DNA of 17,898 bases from Proteobacteria bacterium UBA6921 (GTDB lineage Bacteria; Pseudomonadota; Gammaproteobacteria; SG8-11), in contig DKAR01000154.1 in NCBI GenBank assembly GCA_002450895.1, forward strand, positions 503 through 18,400, written 5' to 3'. The notes beneath the pieces are model-generated. The model worked only from the letters and a program-made list of their open reading frames with translations, was not told the DNA's origin and did no database searches. Positions 1 through 7,066 of the stretch are shown piece after piece (the first letter of the stretch is position 1; each line of letters starts with the position of its first letter). The position numbers were made by a program, and so were the translations under genes.

Positions 1-548
1 CCGAGCGCTTCGAGTTCGCGGAACATACGCACCGGATCATTACCGGTTCGAAACAGATGTGCCTTCGGCACAAAATGTATCTTCCATCCTTCGATGGATG
101 TTTCGACTGATGCAGAAGACTTCGCCGCCGCATCTACAGCCGCTGTGGTGGTTGAAGCGGATGTCTTGAGCAATTCTTCAAGCCGTAACGACACCGCCTT
201 TGCGCGCTTTGCGTCATGCGGCTTGTTCGCCTTGGCCGCGGCAAGCATGGCACGAATGACATCGACGGACTCAAGCAGCAGATCAACGGCAGCCGTGGAG
301 ACCGGACGGCGATCGGAGCGCATTTCATCGAGCAGAGTCTCGACGTTGTGCGTGAATTGCGCGACGGCGGAAAGACCGAACGTGGCACCACCGCCCTTGA
401 TCGAGTGTGCCGCGCGGAAAATATTGTTGATGATCTCGCTGTCGACTGTACCTTCCTGCAGTTTCAGCAGGCCGGCTTCCATGTCATCCACGCCTTCGGC
501 GCTTTCCTCGAAAAACGTTTCAAGAAATCTAGACATGTCTATCGACAT
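1..548 (-). CDS. cheA: Chemotaxis histidine kinase CheA, N-terminal part (cut by left edge)
   Basis: CheA autophosphorylates on a histidine of its Hpt (P1) domain and passes the phosphate to CheY, so that receptor signals control the flagellar motor. About 182 codons are visible and the frame is open to the left edge. Residues 1-110 are an Hpt domain with the phosphorylation motif AAHSIKGGGATFG; the histidine is residue 48. An Ala/Ser/Thr-rich linker follows (about 128-153). A segment beginning GWKIHFVP (about 155) and containing RTGNDP and FRELEAL then resembles the CheY-binding P2-like domain of many CheA proteins. The ATG at 548 has a GA-rich stretch 8-9 nt upstream; a second in-frame ATG lies four codons later. 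It starts 20 nt after the cheY stop and is surely cotranscribed with it. The kinase and CheW-like regions would lie beyond the window. Confidence 0.93.
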   Translation of the reverse strand, partial: MSIDMSRFLETFFEESAEGVDDMEAGLLKLQEGTVDSEIINNIFRAAHSIKGGGATFGLSAVAQFTHNVETLLDEMRSDRRPVSTAAVDLLLESVDVIRAMLAAAKANKPHDAKRAKAVSLRLEELLKTSASTTTAAVDAAAKSSASVETSIEGWKIHFVPKAHLFRTGNDPVRMFRELEAL

Positions 549-568
549 GAGTCCACCCTCACCCAGGT

Positions 569-931
569 TTATCCGAGTACTTTCTTGACGGTCGTGAGCA
601 ACTGCTCCGGATTGAACGGCTTGACCATCCAGCCGGTGGCGCCGGCTTCTTTTCCGGCCGCTTTCTTTTCCGGTGCCGACTCCGTGGTCAGGAGCAGCAA
701 CGGGGTAAATTTGTAGTTGGCCAATCCACGCAGCTCCTTGATCAACGTAATGCCATCCATATTTGGCATGTTGACGTCAGTGATCACGACATTGAACGAT
801 CCGGCTTTCGCCTTCTTGACCGCTTCAACGCCATCAGCGGCCTCTTCAACTTCGTATCCGGCACCCTTCAGCGTGAACGACACCATCTGTCGCATGGAGG
901 CCGAATCGTCGACGATAAGTACACTTGCCAT
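569..931 (-). CDS. cheY: CheY-like single-domain chemotaxis response regulator
   Basis: A 120-residue receiver domain with no output domain. All diagnostic residues are present: acidic pair D8/D9, phospho-acceptor D52 in ITDVNMPNMDG, T82 of the LLTTES stretch, and K104 in VKPFN. The expected role is to take phosphate from CheA and bind the flagellar switch. The ATG at 931 follows an AGGAG sequence by 7 nt, and the TAA stop of the preceding STAS gene abuts this ribosome-binding site, so translational coupling is likely. It lies between the STAS gene and cheA. Single-domain regulators can act as phosphate sinks rather than the motor-binding CheY, and the sequence does not decide this. The location directly before cheA favours the main CheY. 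Confidence 0.93.
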   Translation of the reverse strand: MASVLIVDDSASMRQMVSFTLKGAGYEVEEAADGVEAVKKAKAGSFNVVITDVNMPNMDGITLIKELRGLANYKFTPLLLLTTESAPEKKAAGKEAGATGWMVKPFNPEQLLTTVKKVLG

Positions 932-942
932 CCTTCTTCTCC

Positions 943-1287
943 TTACTTGCTATCCGTGGGCGTGGTCAGTTCCAACGTACTGACCAGTCCCACATGCCGG
1001 GCCGCATTGCGAAGTTGCTCGGACGGCGACTTCCACTGCACGCTGTATCCGAGTGCTTTTGCTTCCTGACAAAATGCGACCAGCAGCTGCAGTGAGGCGG
1101 CATCGGCCCGCTCGATCTGCTCTGCATTCAGTTCAATGTTTTTTTGATCTACGTCGAGTGCGCTTTCAAGTGCTTCAAAGAAAGAGCTGACTTTTCCGAT
1201 TTCCAGAACTTCACCCAAATTCAGCTCGTGCGTGGCTGCCGAGGACTCGGGCGCAGCGCTTTTCTTGGGCGTTTTGGCCTTGACCAT
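943..1287 (-). CDS. STAS-domain protein heading the chemotaxis operon
   Basis: A 114-residue protein with a Lys/Ala/Ser-rich N-terminal tail (1-20) followed by a STAS fold. The motif ERADAASLQLLVAF (about 59-72) matches the position of the switch loop in SpoIIAA-type anti-sigma-factor antagonists; S65 is the candidate phosphorylatable serine. STAS proteins at the head of che operons with cheY and cheA are common in Betaproteobacteria, and their function there is poorly defined. I chose the ATG at 1287 over an in-frame TTG at 1326 because the extra 13 residues look like untranslated leader and the ATG is preceded by GGACGGAAAAA. The gap to cheY is 11 nt. A sigma-28-like promoter lies about 100 nt upstream. 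I assign no enzymatic activity. Confidence 0.85.
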   Translation of the reverse strand: MVKAKTPKKSAAPESSAATHELNLGEVLEIGKVSSFFEALESALDVDQKNIELNAEQIERADAASLQLLVAFCQEAKALGYSVQWKSPSEQLRNAARHVGLVSTLELTTPTDSK

Positions 1288-1369
1288 GGAGTTTTTCCGT
1301 CCAGTTGCGGGAATCACGACACCCAATTAACGACACGGCACGTTCTGACTTGAATTCGTTCGATTCGAT

Positions 1370-1381
1370 CGACGCGCGTCG
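1370..1381. repeat. 12-bp perfect palindrome at the predicted che-operon start point
   Basis: CGACGCGCGTCG is a perfect 12-bp palindrome starting 9 bp downstream of the sigma-28-like -10 element, so it overlaps or immediately follows the predicted transcription start. It could be an operator or a hairpin in the leader. In GC-rich DNA such a short palindrome can also arise by chance. Confidence 0.3.
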
Positions 1382-1389
1382 TGCAGGCT

Positions 1390-1416
1390 GTGACGGCTAC
1401 GGGCTGAAAAACTTAA
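1390..1416 (-). promoter_or_regulatory. Sigma-28 (FliA)-like promoter for STAS-cheY-cheA
   Basis: Read on the minus strand, the -35 element TTAAGTTT (1416-1409) is separated by exactly 11 nt from GCCGTCAC (1397-1390). The FliA consensus is TAAAGTTT-N11-GCCGATAA, giving 7/8 and 5/8 matches with the exact spacing. The predicted start point is near 1383, about 95 nt before the ATG of the STAS gene, and is well placed to drive a late flagellar/chemotaxis operon. No transcript evidence is available, and the -10 half is imperfect downstream of GCCG. Confidence 0.5.
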
Positions 1417-1452
1417 TAGTGAAGTAGGAAAAAACAGCGACGAAAAAGTGAC

Positions 1453-2808
1453 TCAGGCGAAATAGTCGATACGGCGCCCTTCCGGTACACCGAACACGCT
1501 GGGGGCTTCAGCGGAAATGTCGAATTCTGCAAAATATTGTGTCGCGCGCGGGCGGTCCTGTTCAGGATGCGAATGACGCCGGTCTTGGGCCAGGGATCGA
1601 TCGGATACGTCGACGTTGACAAGATTGAGCCCAGCATCGGCCAACGCCTCACGCAATCGCGGCAGCGCGGCCTCGATCGCTTCGCGCACGGCGACATGCT
1701 GCGAACTGAAGCTCACGGAGGCCTGGTCCTGCACCAGTGAGATGCGAAGTTCAATCTGTCCAAGTTGTGGCGGATTCAACCGCAGATCCGCTTGCTGGAA
1801 TTTTTCATTGATCGCAAAAGTCACGCGCTCAGCCAATGCTGATGGCCATTGCGGGTTGGCCAGATCGGGATTCAGAAACAGTTCGCCGCGCGCGGGTCGT
1901 GTTGCTGTGGCGGCAACCGGTGCATCCCCGATTGTCGCGACGAGGGGCGAATTCGCCGCAGATGCTGCAGGACTTGACGCGTTCGTTGCGCTACCCGCGT
2001 TGGCATCGGCGCGAAGCGTACCTTCAAAATCACGCAGCAGCACATCAAAAAATGAATCGTCGCTTTTCGCCGGAACAACCTGTGTCTCCTCGGAGGGAAC
2101 CAACACTTTCGCAAGTTCCGAAAGCGTTCGATCGAAGCGGCTTCCAGGCTCATGGCGGTTAATGCCGTCAGCGCGACCGGATTCACCTCGCGCGCCCGCC
2201 GTCGACTGCGCGTTACGTTCGCCAGTGACATTCCGCCATTGAGTGATTGCATCGCCGGAAAATTCTTCCTGAGCCACGTCTGCCTCTGCCGTTGGCATGG
2301 AAGCCCACTGCGCCGAGTCTCGATCTGTTTCAACGCGACCTGGCGTCGGTGGGTGGCCCTGCCACAGCCGGCGATTCAACGCGGCTTCCGCATGAACCGA
2401 CGCAAACTCTGATGCAGAATTCGTAAGGGGTCGTGCCGCCTCATCCGACGGCACAAGGTCCGCCAGTCTCATTTGAATAAGTTGAAGCAGGTCGTTTGGC
2501 AACGTTTTACCGGGGAGCGGCGAAGCCTTGCCGTCGGCGCTCAGCGCCTGTGTCAGTTCCGCCGGAACTTCATACCCGGCGTCCTGCAGGAGTTGCGGCA
2601 CGTTCGCGAGCGGCACCTGCGCGATCAGATCAGCAAAAGGGAACGAATCGGTGCCGCCGGTGACGTCGATGTTACCGACCTCATCGTTCAGCAAATCATT
2701 GAACAAAATGACGTTCTGTCCAGAACCCGCAACGGGCCCGGACTCCGGCCGCAGGGCCGGCAGCAGCGCGACATCCGCTGTGAGCATGGAAAGCAGGTCT
2801 TGCTCCAC
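1453..2808 (-). CDS. fliK: Flagellar hook-length control protein FliK
   Basis: FliK is secreted during hook assembly, measures hook length and switches export specificity from hook to filament subunits. This 451-residue protein has the family layout: a long low-complexity region rich in Ala, Ser, Arg and acidic residues (about 90-310), then the compact C-terminal export-switch domain (about 318-402) with the signature LRLNPPQLGQIELRI (342-356) and a conserved helix EAIEAALPRLREALADAG. It has no signal peptide, as expected for a type III export substrate. The start is uncertain: GTG at 2808 or ATG at 2787 (444 aa). Neither has a well-placed Shine-Dalgarno; a GGTGGAG lies about 15 nt before the ATG. 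It follows fliJ by 78 nt. The tail after residue 405 is charged and poorly conserved-looking. Confidence 0.88.
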   Translation of the reverse strand: MEQDLLSMLTADVALLPALRPESGPVAGSGQNVILFNDLLNDEVGNIDVTGGTDSFPFADLIAQVPLANVPQLLQDAGYEVPAELTQALSADGKASPLPGKTLPNDLLQLIQMRLADLVPSDEAARPLTNSASEFASVHAEAALNRRLWQGHPPTPGRVETDRDSAQWASMPTAEADVAQEEFSGDAITQWRNVTGERNAQSTAGARGESGRADGINRHEPGSRFDRTLSELAKVLVPSEETQVVPAKSDDSFFDVLLRDFEGTLRADANAGSATNASSPAASAANSPLVATIGDAPVAATATRPARGELFLNPDLANPQWPSALAERVTFAINEKFQQADLRLNPPQLGQIELRISLVQDQASVSFSSQHVAVREAIEAALPRLREALADAGLNLVNVDVSDRSLAQDRRHSHPEQDRPRATQYFAEFDISAEAPSVFGVPEGRRIDYFA

Positions 2809-2886
2809 CGCTAGTTACCGTGTGATGAACTGACTGAATATCAGCAAAGGGTGTGCCAACGTCGCCCGATGGGCCCGCAGACCCGG

Positions 2887-3372
2887 CTACGACCGTGAAG
2901 GATCGATGTCGTCGTGATCTTCGTCGTGAGGAAGGACTTCTCGATGTCCCTGGCGCAGCGCCTGTTCGTCCGATTCCTTCTGTTCAAGACGGTTCGCTGT
3001 TTTGCGTTCGTCCGTCAGGTATCGATCACGGACATGATCGAGCGCCTCGGTACGAAAATGTTTTTCCAGCCACTGGCGTCGCTTGAGGTCGAGGTCATTC
3101 TCTGCCGCCCGCACAGACTGCTCCTGCTGTTCCACGGCCAGGTCGAGCTTGCCGAGAAAGCCGAGCATGCCCCGTAGGCTCTGCGCACTGACGCCTTGTC
3201 GCCCGCGGGCCGTCATGTTCGCGCGATATTCGTCCCGGTAGCGCAACAAATCCTGCAGGCGCACCTTGCGTTCATGGACGATCTGCTGCGCTGCCGCGAG
3301 TACACGCGCGGCAGCGTGTTCGCGGTCCTCGGCAACCTTGATAATCGGCTTTACTCGATCGGATTTGGTCAT
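2887..3372 (-). CDS. fliJ: Flagellar export chaperone/ATPase stalk protein FliJ
   Basis: A 161-residue, highly charged, almost entirely helical protein with heptad-like coiled-coil character throughout, as in FliJ. FliJ sits in the FliI ATPase ring and couples it to the FlhA export gate. Features supporting the call are the length (family about 145-160), LQDLLRYRDEYRANM in the first helix, ALDHVRDRYLTDERKTANR in the second, and the position directly before fliK. The C-terminus is unusually acidic (DEDHDDID). The ATG at 3372 is preceded by a short GTGAG. The usual upstream partner fliI is absent; a GGDEF-EAL gene ends 74 nt before this start. Sequence similarity within FliJ is always weak, so the call leans on coiled-coil character and gene order. 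Confidence 0.82.
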   Translation of the reverse strand: MTKSDRVKPIIKVAEDREHAAARVLAAAQQIVHERKVRLQDLLRYRDEYRANMTARGRQGVSAQSLRGMLGFLGKLDLAVEQQEQSVRAAENDLDLKRRQWLEKHFRTEALDHVRDRYLTDERKTANRLEQKESDEQALRQGHREVLPHDEDHDDIDPSRS

Positions 3373-3446
3373 CTCACTGGCCCTGCGCGGCTAGGGGCGC
3401 GCCAAAGGTCACGACATCTCTGTAGCAAGGAGCGTACCGGGAACCG

Positions 3447-6350
3447 CTAGCTGGCGCTGGCGGCCATTGGGGGTTCCGATGAAAGGTTCAGGTCAACGAT
3501 CAGCGGTTTGCCGACATGATAACCCTGAACGAAATCGACCCCGATCTCGCGCAAAATCTCGAGCCCCTGTTCCGTCTCAACAAACTCCGCGACAGTCTGC
3601 TTGCCGATGGCGTGGGCAACTTCATTCATGGATTTCACCATGGCGCGGTGCAATGCATTGGTTTCGATATCCTTCACGAACGAGCCGTCAATCTTCACGT
3701 AATCGACGTTCAGGTCCTTCAGGTAGGCAAATGACGAGTAACCGACGCCGAAATCATCCAGGGCCGTCGTGCAGCCGAGAGCGTGCAGCTGTTCAAGGAA
3801 GCGAACCGCAATGGCCATGTTTCCGATCGCCACATTTTCGGTAATTTCAAACGTCAGCGCGGAAGGATCAATCGCGTGACGGCCAAATTCTTCCTTGATC
3901 ACAACCAGGATCGACGTATCGCATACCGCCTTGGCGGACAAATTGACCGAGTAGCGCACATGGGGATGATCACGACGCAAATGCGCGAGCGCGGCAATGG
4001 CACGGCGAATGACCCAGCGGTCAATATCCAGCATCAAGCCAAAACGCTCGGCCGATGGAAGGAAACCGGCCGGCATCACGAACATGTCATTGTCGTCACG
4101 CATGCGTAACAGGACTTCGTAGCTGGAAATTTCGAGTGAACCTGTGTGCGCAATCGGTTGGCATGCGAGCACGAACTGATCGGATTCGATCGCCTTCTTG
4201 ATCCGTCGCGCCCAACCCATGTCCGCATACATGCTGGCCATGTTTTCCTTGTCGTCAGGCTGATACACATGCACGGAATTTCGGCCAGTGCGTTTGGCGA
4301 TATGGCACGCGATGTCGGCCCGGGCGAGCAGGTCTTCCTTGGTGTGCACGTCGGGAGTGAACATTGCCACGCCAACCGAGCAACCGATATCGATGGCCTT
4401 GCCCTCGTATTTGAAAACATATTCCGCAAGCTGCTGTTTGTAGAACTGTGCGGCCTGTTCGGCTTGCGCCTCATCCACCTCATAGAGCATGACGGCGAAT
4501 TCATCGCCACCCAGGCGTGCGAGCAGGTCGCTCTTGCGCAAGCGCTTGCGCAGGATGGAGGTCACCTCCACGAGCACCTTGTCGCCGGCGAGATGCCCGA
4601 GCGTGTCGTTCACAAACTTGAAGTTGTCCAGATCGATGTACAACAGTGCGTACTGGATTCCGGTTCGGCGCCGCGAAGCACGATTGATCACGCGATCCAG
4701 TTCTTCCATGAAATACTGGCGGTTGTAGAGTCCGGTCAACGGATCGTGCTCGGCGAGATGCTTCAAGTGCTGCATCATCGCCTGCCGTTCGCTGACGTCC
4801 TCGATGATGGCGATAAACAGCTGTCGACCGTCGACGCGCAGCTCGCTCAGATTGACCGAAAGCGGGAAGACCTCGCCGTTCTTGCGCTTTGCGGACACCG
4901 TCGCCGAAAAACGCATGGCACCCTTGAGCGGGTCTGCGCCCATGATGCGCCGGATGAACTGCGCGTTCTCCTCCGCGGTGACGTTGGCAAGCATGAAGTG
5001 CAAGTCCTGCCCAACCACCTCTTCCTCAACATATCCGAACAGTGCCTCGGCGGATTTGTTGAAGGATTCGACGCGACGCTCTTCATTGATCGTAATGATG
5101 CCTTCGCCGGCATTGTCGAGAATCGATTCAAGGCGTTTCTGTCGAGAATCGACCTGCTGTTGCATGCGCTGGAACGCGTTGATGAGCGCGCGCGTTTCTT
5201 CCGTATCGAATTTGATGACCGGCGTGTAACTCATGTCCTGGCCGTACGCATCGAGCGCGTTGGCAACCTGCAGGATCGGGCGTCGAATGACAAATTCGAA
5301 CAGCAGATATCCGGCAATGAGAACGAAGAAACCAAACAGCCCGAACGCCCAGATGAACCGCGAAAGAATACTTGTCGTGTCGACCAGATCGACAATATTG
5401 GTGTCGCCCTGCTTTTGCAGCTCCAGGTCAATTGCGTTGATGTCTTTCCACAACTGGTCGAGCAAGGGCCGGATGACATCGCGCATGATGGGAATGTCGG
5501 CGCGCCAGTTTTCGGAAAGATAGATTTTGGCAGCTTCCTGGAAATCCACTTCGTACCTGTCCAGTGCGCGGCGCATCTGCGCAATGGAATCGACCTGCTG
5601 CAGGCCAAGCTGGCGCTGCTTCTCGAACTTCTCCAGCTTGTCGAGCTGAAGACGCACGATGTCTGAATACATACGCCGGTTGTTTTCGTTGAGTTCCATG
5701 CTCTTTTGCGGCTCGCCAAATGCGCCGGCACGGTTGGCAATGAAAACGCGGACCGAACTGACTTGTTGCACCCAGGCGTACTTGACCTCCTTGAGGATAT
5801 CGAGGATCTCCCGCTGACCCGGGCGCTTGATGGCATTCTCGGCTTCGAGAATCGCGATCTCGACGGCCTGCATGAATTCAATGTTTTCGGGGTAGAGCTT
5901 CTCGGTCAGGATGTGCATGCCGGGGTAAAACGTTCCGGCGCTGCTCATCACGCGCAACAAATTCCGGAGCTCCGCCTGAAGGCGGATCAGATCATCGGCG
6001 ATGGTCTGGACGACCTGCCGGACCGTGGGCGATTTCTGCGACACCGGACTGTTCAAAAGTCCGGTCGCCTGAAAGACCACGCTGTTGATCAGCATCAGGA
6101 GTCGTTCCTGCTGCATCTTGTCCTGCAGAAAGGAGTACTGGTAAACCGCCTGTTCCGTACTAAGCAGCGTTGCGCGCAGATTATTCAGGTCCAGCTGAAT
6201 TTGCTGGCTCTCGGATATGGAGCTCAGGCTTTTTTGCGATGAGACGGCCACTAGCCGTTGGGTATAGAACACCGACGTCGCGATCAGGGTCGCGAGAATG
6301 ACCGAGAAGAATGCGAAGCGACGCGTGAGGCTCCCGACCCCTAATTTCAT
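3447..6350 (-). CDS. Membrane-bound PAS-GGDEF-EAL cyclic-di-GMP synthase/phosphodiesterase
   Basis: This is a 967-residue inner-membrane signalling protein. From the ATG at 6350: TM1 about 9-31, a helical extracytoplasmic sensor about 32-330, TM2 about 331-357, a HAMP-like linker to about 400, PAS about 404-520 (AEALFGYVEEEVVGQ), GGDEF about 535-695 and EAL about 715-955. The cyclase signature LARLGGDEFAV is intact. RKSD sits exactly five residues before GGDEF and forms an intact inhibitory I-site. The phosphodiesterase domain keeps EVLLR, the Asn of VNLSA, FEITEN, DDFGVGYSS, KIDGSFV, a glutamate in AEFVE, and QGYHVGKP, so both activities look possible. An in-frame ATG at 6395 would add 15 residues; I preferred 6350 because the hydrophobic signal follows it directly. 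It lies upstream of fliJ on the same strand. The 189 nt shared with the divergent gene hold no promoter I could recognise. Confidence 0.93.
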   Translation of the reverse strand: MKLGVGSLTRRFAFFSVILATLIATSVFYTQRLVAVSSQKSLSSISESQQIQLDLNNLRATLLSTEQAVYQYSFLQDKMQQERLLMLINSVVFQATGLLNSPVSQKSPTVRQVVQTIADDLIRLQAELRNLLRVMSSAGTFYPGMHILTEKLYPENIEFMQAVEIAILEAENAIKRPGQREILDILKEVKYAWVQQVSSVRVFIANRAGAFGEPQKSMELNENNRRMYSDIVRLQLDKLEKFEKQRQLGLQQVDSIAQMRRALDRYEVDFQEAAKIYLSENWRADIPIMRDVIRPLLDQLWKDINAIDLELQKQGDTNIVDLVDTTSILSRFIWAFGLFGFFVLIAGYLLFEFVIRRPILQVANALDAYGQDMSYTPVIKFDTEETRALINAFQRMQQQVDSRQKRLESILDNAGEGIITINEERRVESFNKSAEALFGYVEEEVVGQDLHFMLANVTAEENAQFIRRIMGADPLKGAMRFSATVSAKRKNGEVFPLSVNLSELRVDGRQLFIAIIEDVSERQAMMQHLKHLAEHDPLTGLYNRQYFMEELDRVINRASRRRTGIQYALLYIDLDNFKFVNDTLGHLAGDKVLVEVTSILRKRLRKSDLLARLGGDEFAVMLYEVDEAQAEQAAQFYKQQLAEYVFKYEGKAIDIGCSVGVAMFTPDVHTKEDLLARADIACHIAKRTGRNSVHVYQPDDKENMASMYADMGWARRIKKAIESDQFVLACQPIAHTGSLEISSYEVLLRMRDDNDMFVMPAGFLPSAERFGLMLDIDRWVIRRAIAALAHLRRDHPHVRYSVNLSAKAVCDTSILVVIKEEFGRHAIDPSALTFEITENVAIGNMAIAVRFLEQLHALGCTTALDDFGVGYSSFAYLKDLNVDYVKIDGSFVKDIETNALHRAMVKSMNEVAHAIGKQTVAEFVETEQGLEILREIGVDFVQGYHVGKPLIVDLNLSSEPPMAASAS
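4535..4552. repeat. 18-bp perfect palindrome inside the GGDEF-EAL gene
   Basis: TGCGCAAGCGCTTGCGCA equals its own reverse complement. It lies in the codons for LRKRLRK just before and into the I-site of the GGDEF domain. The repeated Leu-Arg-Lys codons (CTGCGCAAG, CTTGCGCAA) generate it, so a coding origin is sufficient to explain it; a DNA-level role is unproven. Confidence 0.4.
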
Positions 6351-6539
6351 GGCGCCACCGTACTTCGGATGAACATCGAGTCTCCCATGGTGCATTTACT
6401 GGCGCTGTGCCAACGTTCCGTGCACGCGCAAAAACGCCACCCTCCTGGGGAAGGCGCTCAATGGGGGTATCGACTGTTCCTTAGAAGAGCTTGAGCTGCA
6501 TCTGTGGGACAATGGCGCACGATCCAAGCGAGTGCGCCT

Positions 6540-6845
6540 ATGACCTCCTCAGCAACACCGATTTCGAAAGAAGAACGGATCCTCCGCGCGGTTAAACGGG
6601 TACTCACCGATATCGCGAAGGACACCCATACCCCACCGGGCGTGAAACATCCCCTTTCGCAGCAAACGATTGATTCGATTCGGGAGTGTTTGTCGCTCAT
6701 CACCGCCCGGGAGGCCGAAATCGCCGAACAGGCGGGCCGACCTTCGGCGGCGCGCCCGGAATTCGTCGACGAGCCAAAGAAAACGCATGTTGTTTCGCTG
6801 CACTCGATCAAAAAACGAAAAGAACCTGACTCGAATGAGGAGTAG
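6540..6845 (+). CDS. Small conserved protein of unknown function
   Basis: A 101-residue soluble protein, no signal peptide or membrane segment. The N-terminal half reads as helix (EERILRAVKRVLTDIAKD), then TPPGVKHPLSQQTIDSIREC, a second helix (ITAREAEIAEQAG), the segment RPEFVDEPKK and a basic tail (IKKRKEP). I recall proteins with the PPG.KHPLS and RP.FVDEP pattern as conserved hypotheticals of Betaproteobacteria, but I know no function. I use the ATG at 6540; an in-frame GTG at 6504 would add 12 residues. It is divergent from the GGDEF-EAL gene and precedes the spermidine-synthase-like gene by about 220 nt, so it may be monocistronic. Its TAG stop lies in the left arm of a long inverted repeat. 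Confidence 0.75.
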   Translation: MTSSATPISKEERILRAVKRVLTDIAKDTHTPPGVKHPLSQQTIDSIRECLSLITAREAEIAEQAGRPSAARPEFVDEPKKTHVVSLHSIKKRKEPDSNEE

Positions 6846-6897
6846 CCTCCCGATGCGCTAGGGCTTCCGCGCAATGCCGGATCGGCCTGGAGGCTAC
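6842..6897. repeat. Structured inverted repeat (three-way-junction-like) at the end of the small gene
   Basis: GTAGCCTCC (6842-6850) and GGAGGCTAC (6889-6897) form a perfect 9-bp outer stem. Inside are two nested hairpins: TGCGC (6854-6858) with GCGCA (6869-6873), extended by a GG/CC pair around a GCTT loop, and GCCG-GAT-CGGC (6876-6886). The left arm contains the TAG stop codon of the upstream gene. No T-run follows on either strand, so it is not a classical intrinsic terminator. It may be a 3' stabilising structure, an attenuator of downstream transcription, or a repetitive palindromic element. Confidence 0.5.
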
Positions 6898-7066
6898 CGG
6901 CAAAAAATGCGCGAAATGCCACGCGGTCGCGTCCGTTCCCGTGGTGTTCTTCACGTTTCAGCGATCGCCACTCGAATACCCGCGCAATGCGCCTGTAGAA
7001 TGGCCGTGCATTATGCTGGCCCTAATCCAATTCATGACCCCGCCTTGCTGACCGACATTGAGCCGA

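Noticed and set aside
94..983. Plus-strand frames opposite cheA and cheY
   Set aside because: They are shadows of clearly identified chemotaxis genes with all catalytic residues on the minus strand.
1417..1452. T-rich stretches after fliK on the minus strand as an intrinsic terminator
   Set aside because: There are two T-runs, but no stable GC-rich stem precedes either of them.
4146..5666. A 506-codon open frame on the plus strand
   Set aside because: It is fully antisense to the GGDEF-EAL gene, whose domains are unmistakable. The translation is His/Val/Leu-rich without any recognisable domain, as expected for a mirror frame in GC-rich DNA.
6396..6420. A sigma-54-like TTGGCAC on the minus strand upstream of the GGDEF-EAL gene
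   Set aside because: The -12 half (TTGC or at least GC at the right spacing) is missing: TGGCAC plus 5 nt is followed by CAGT.
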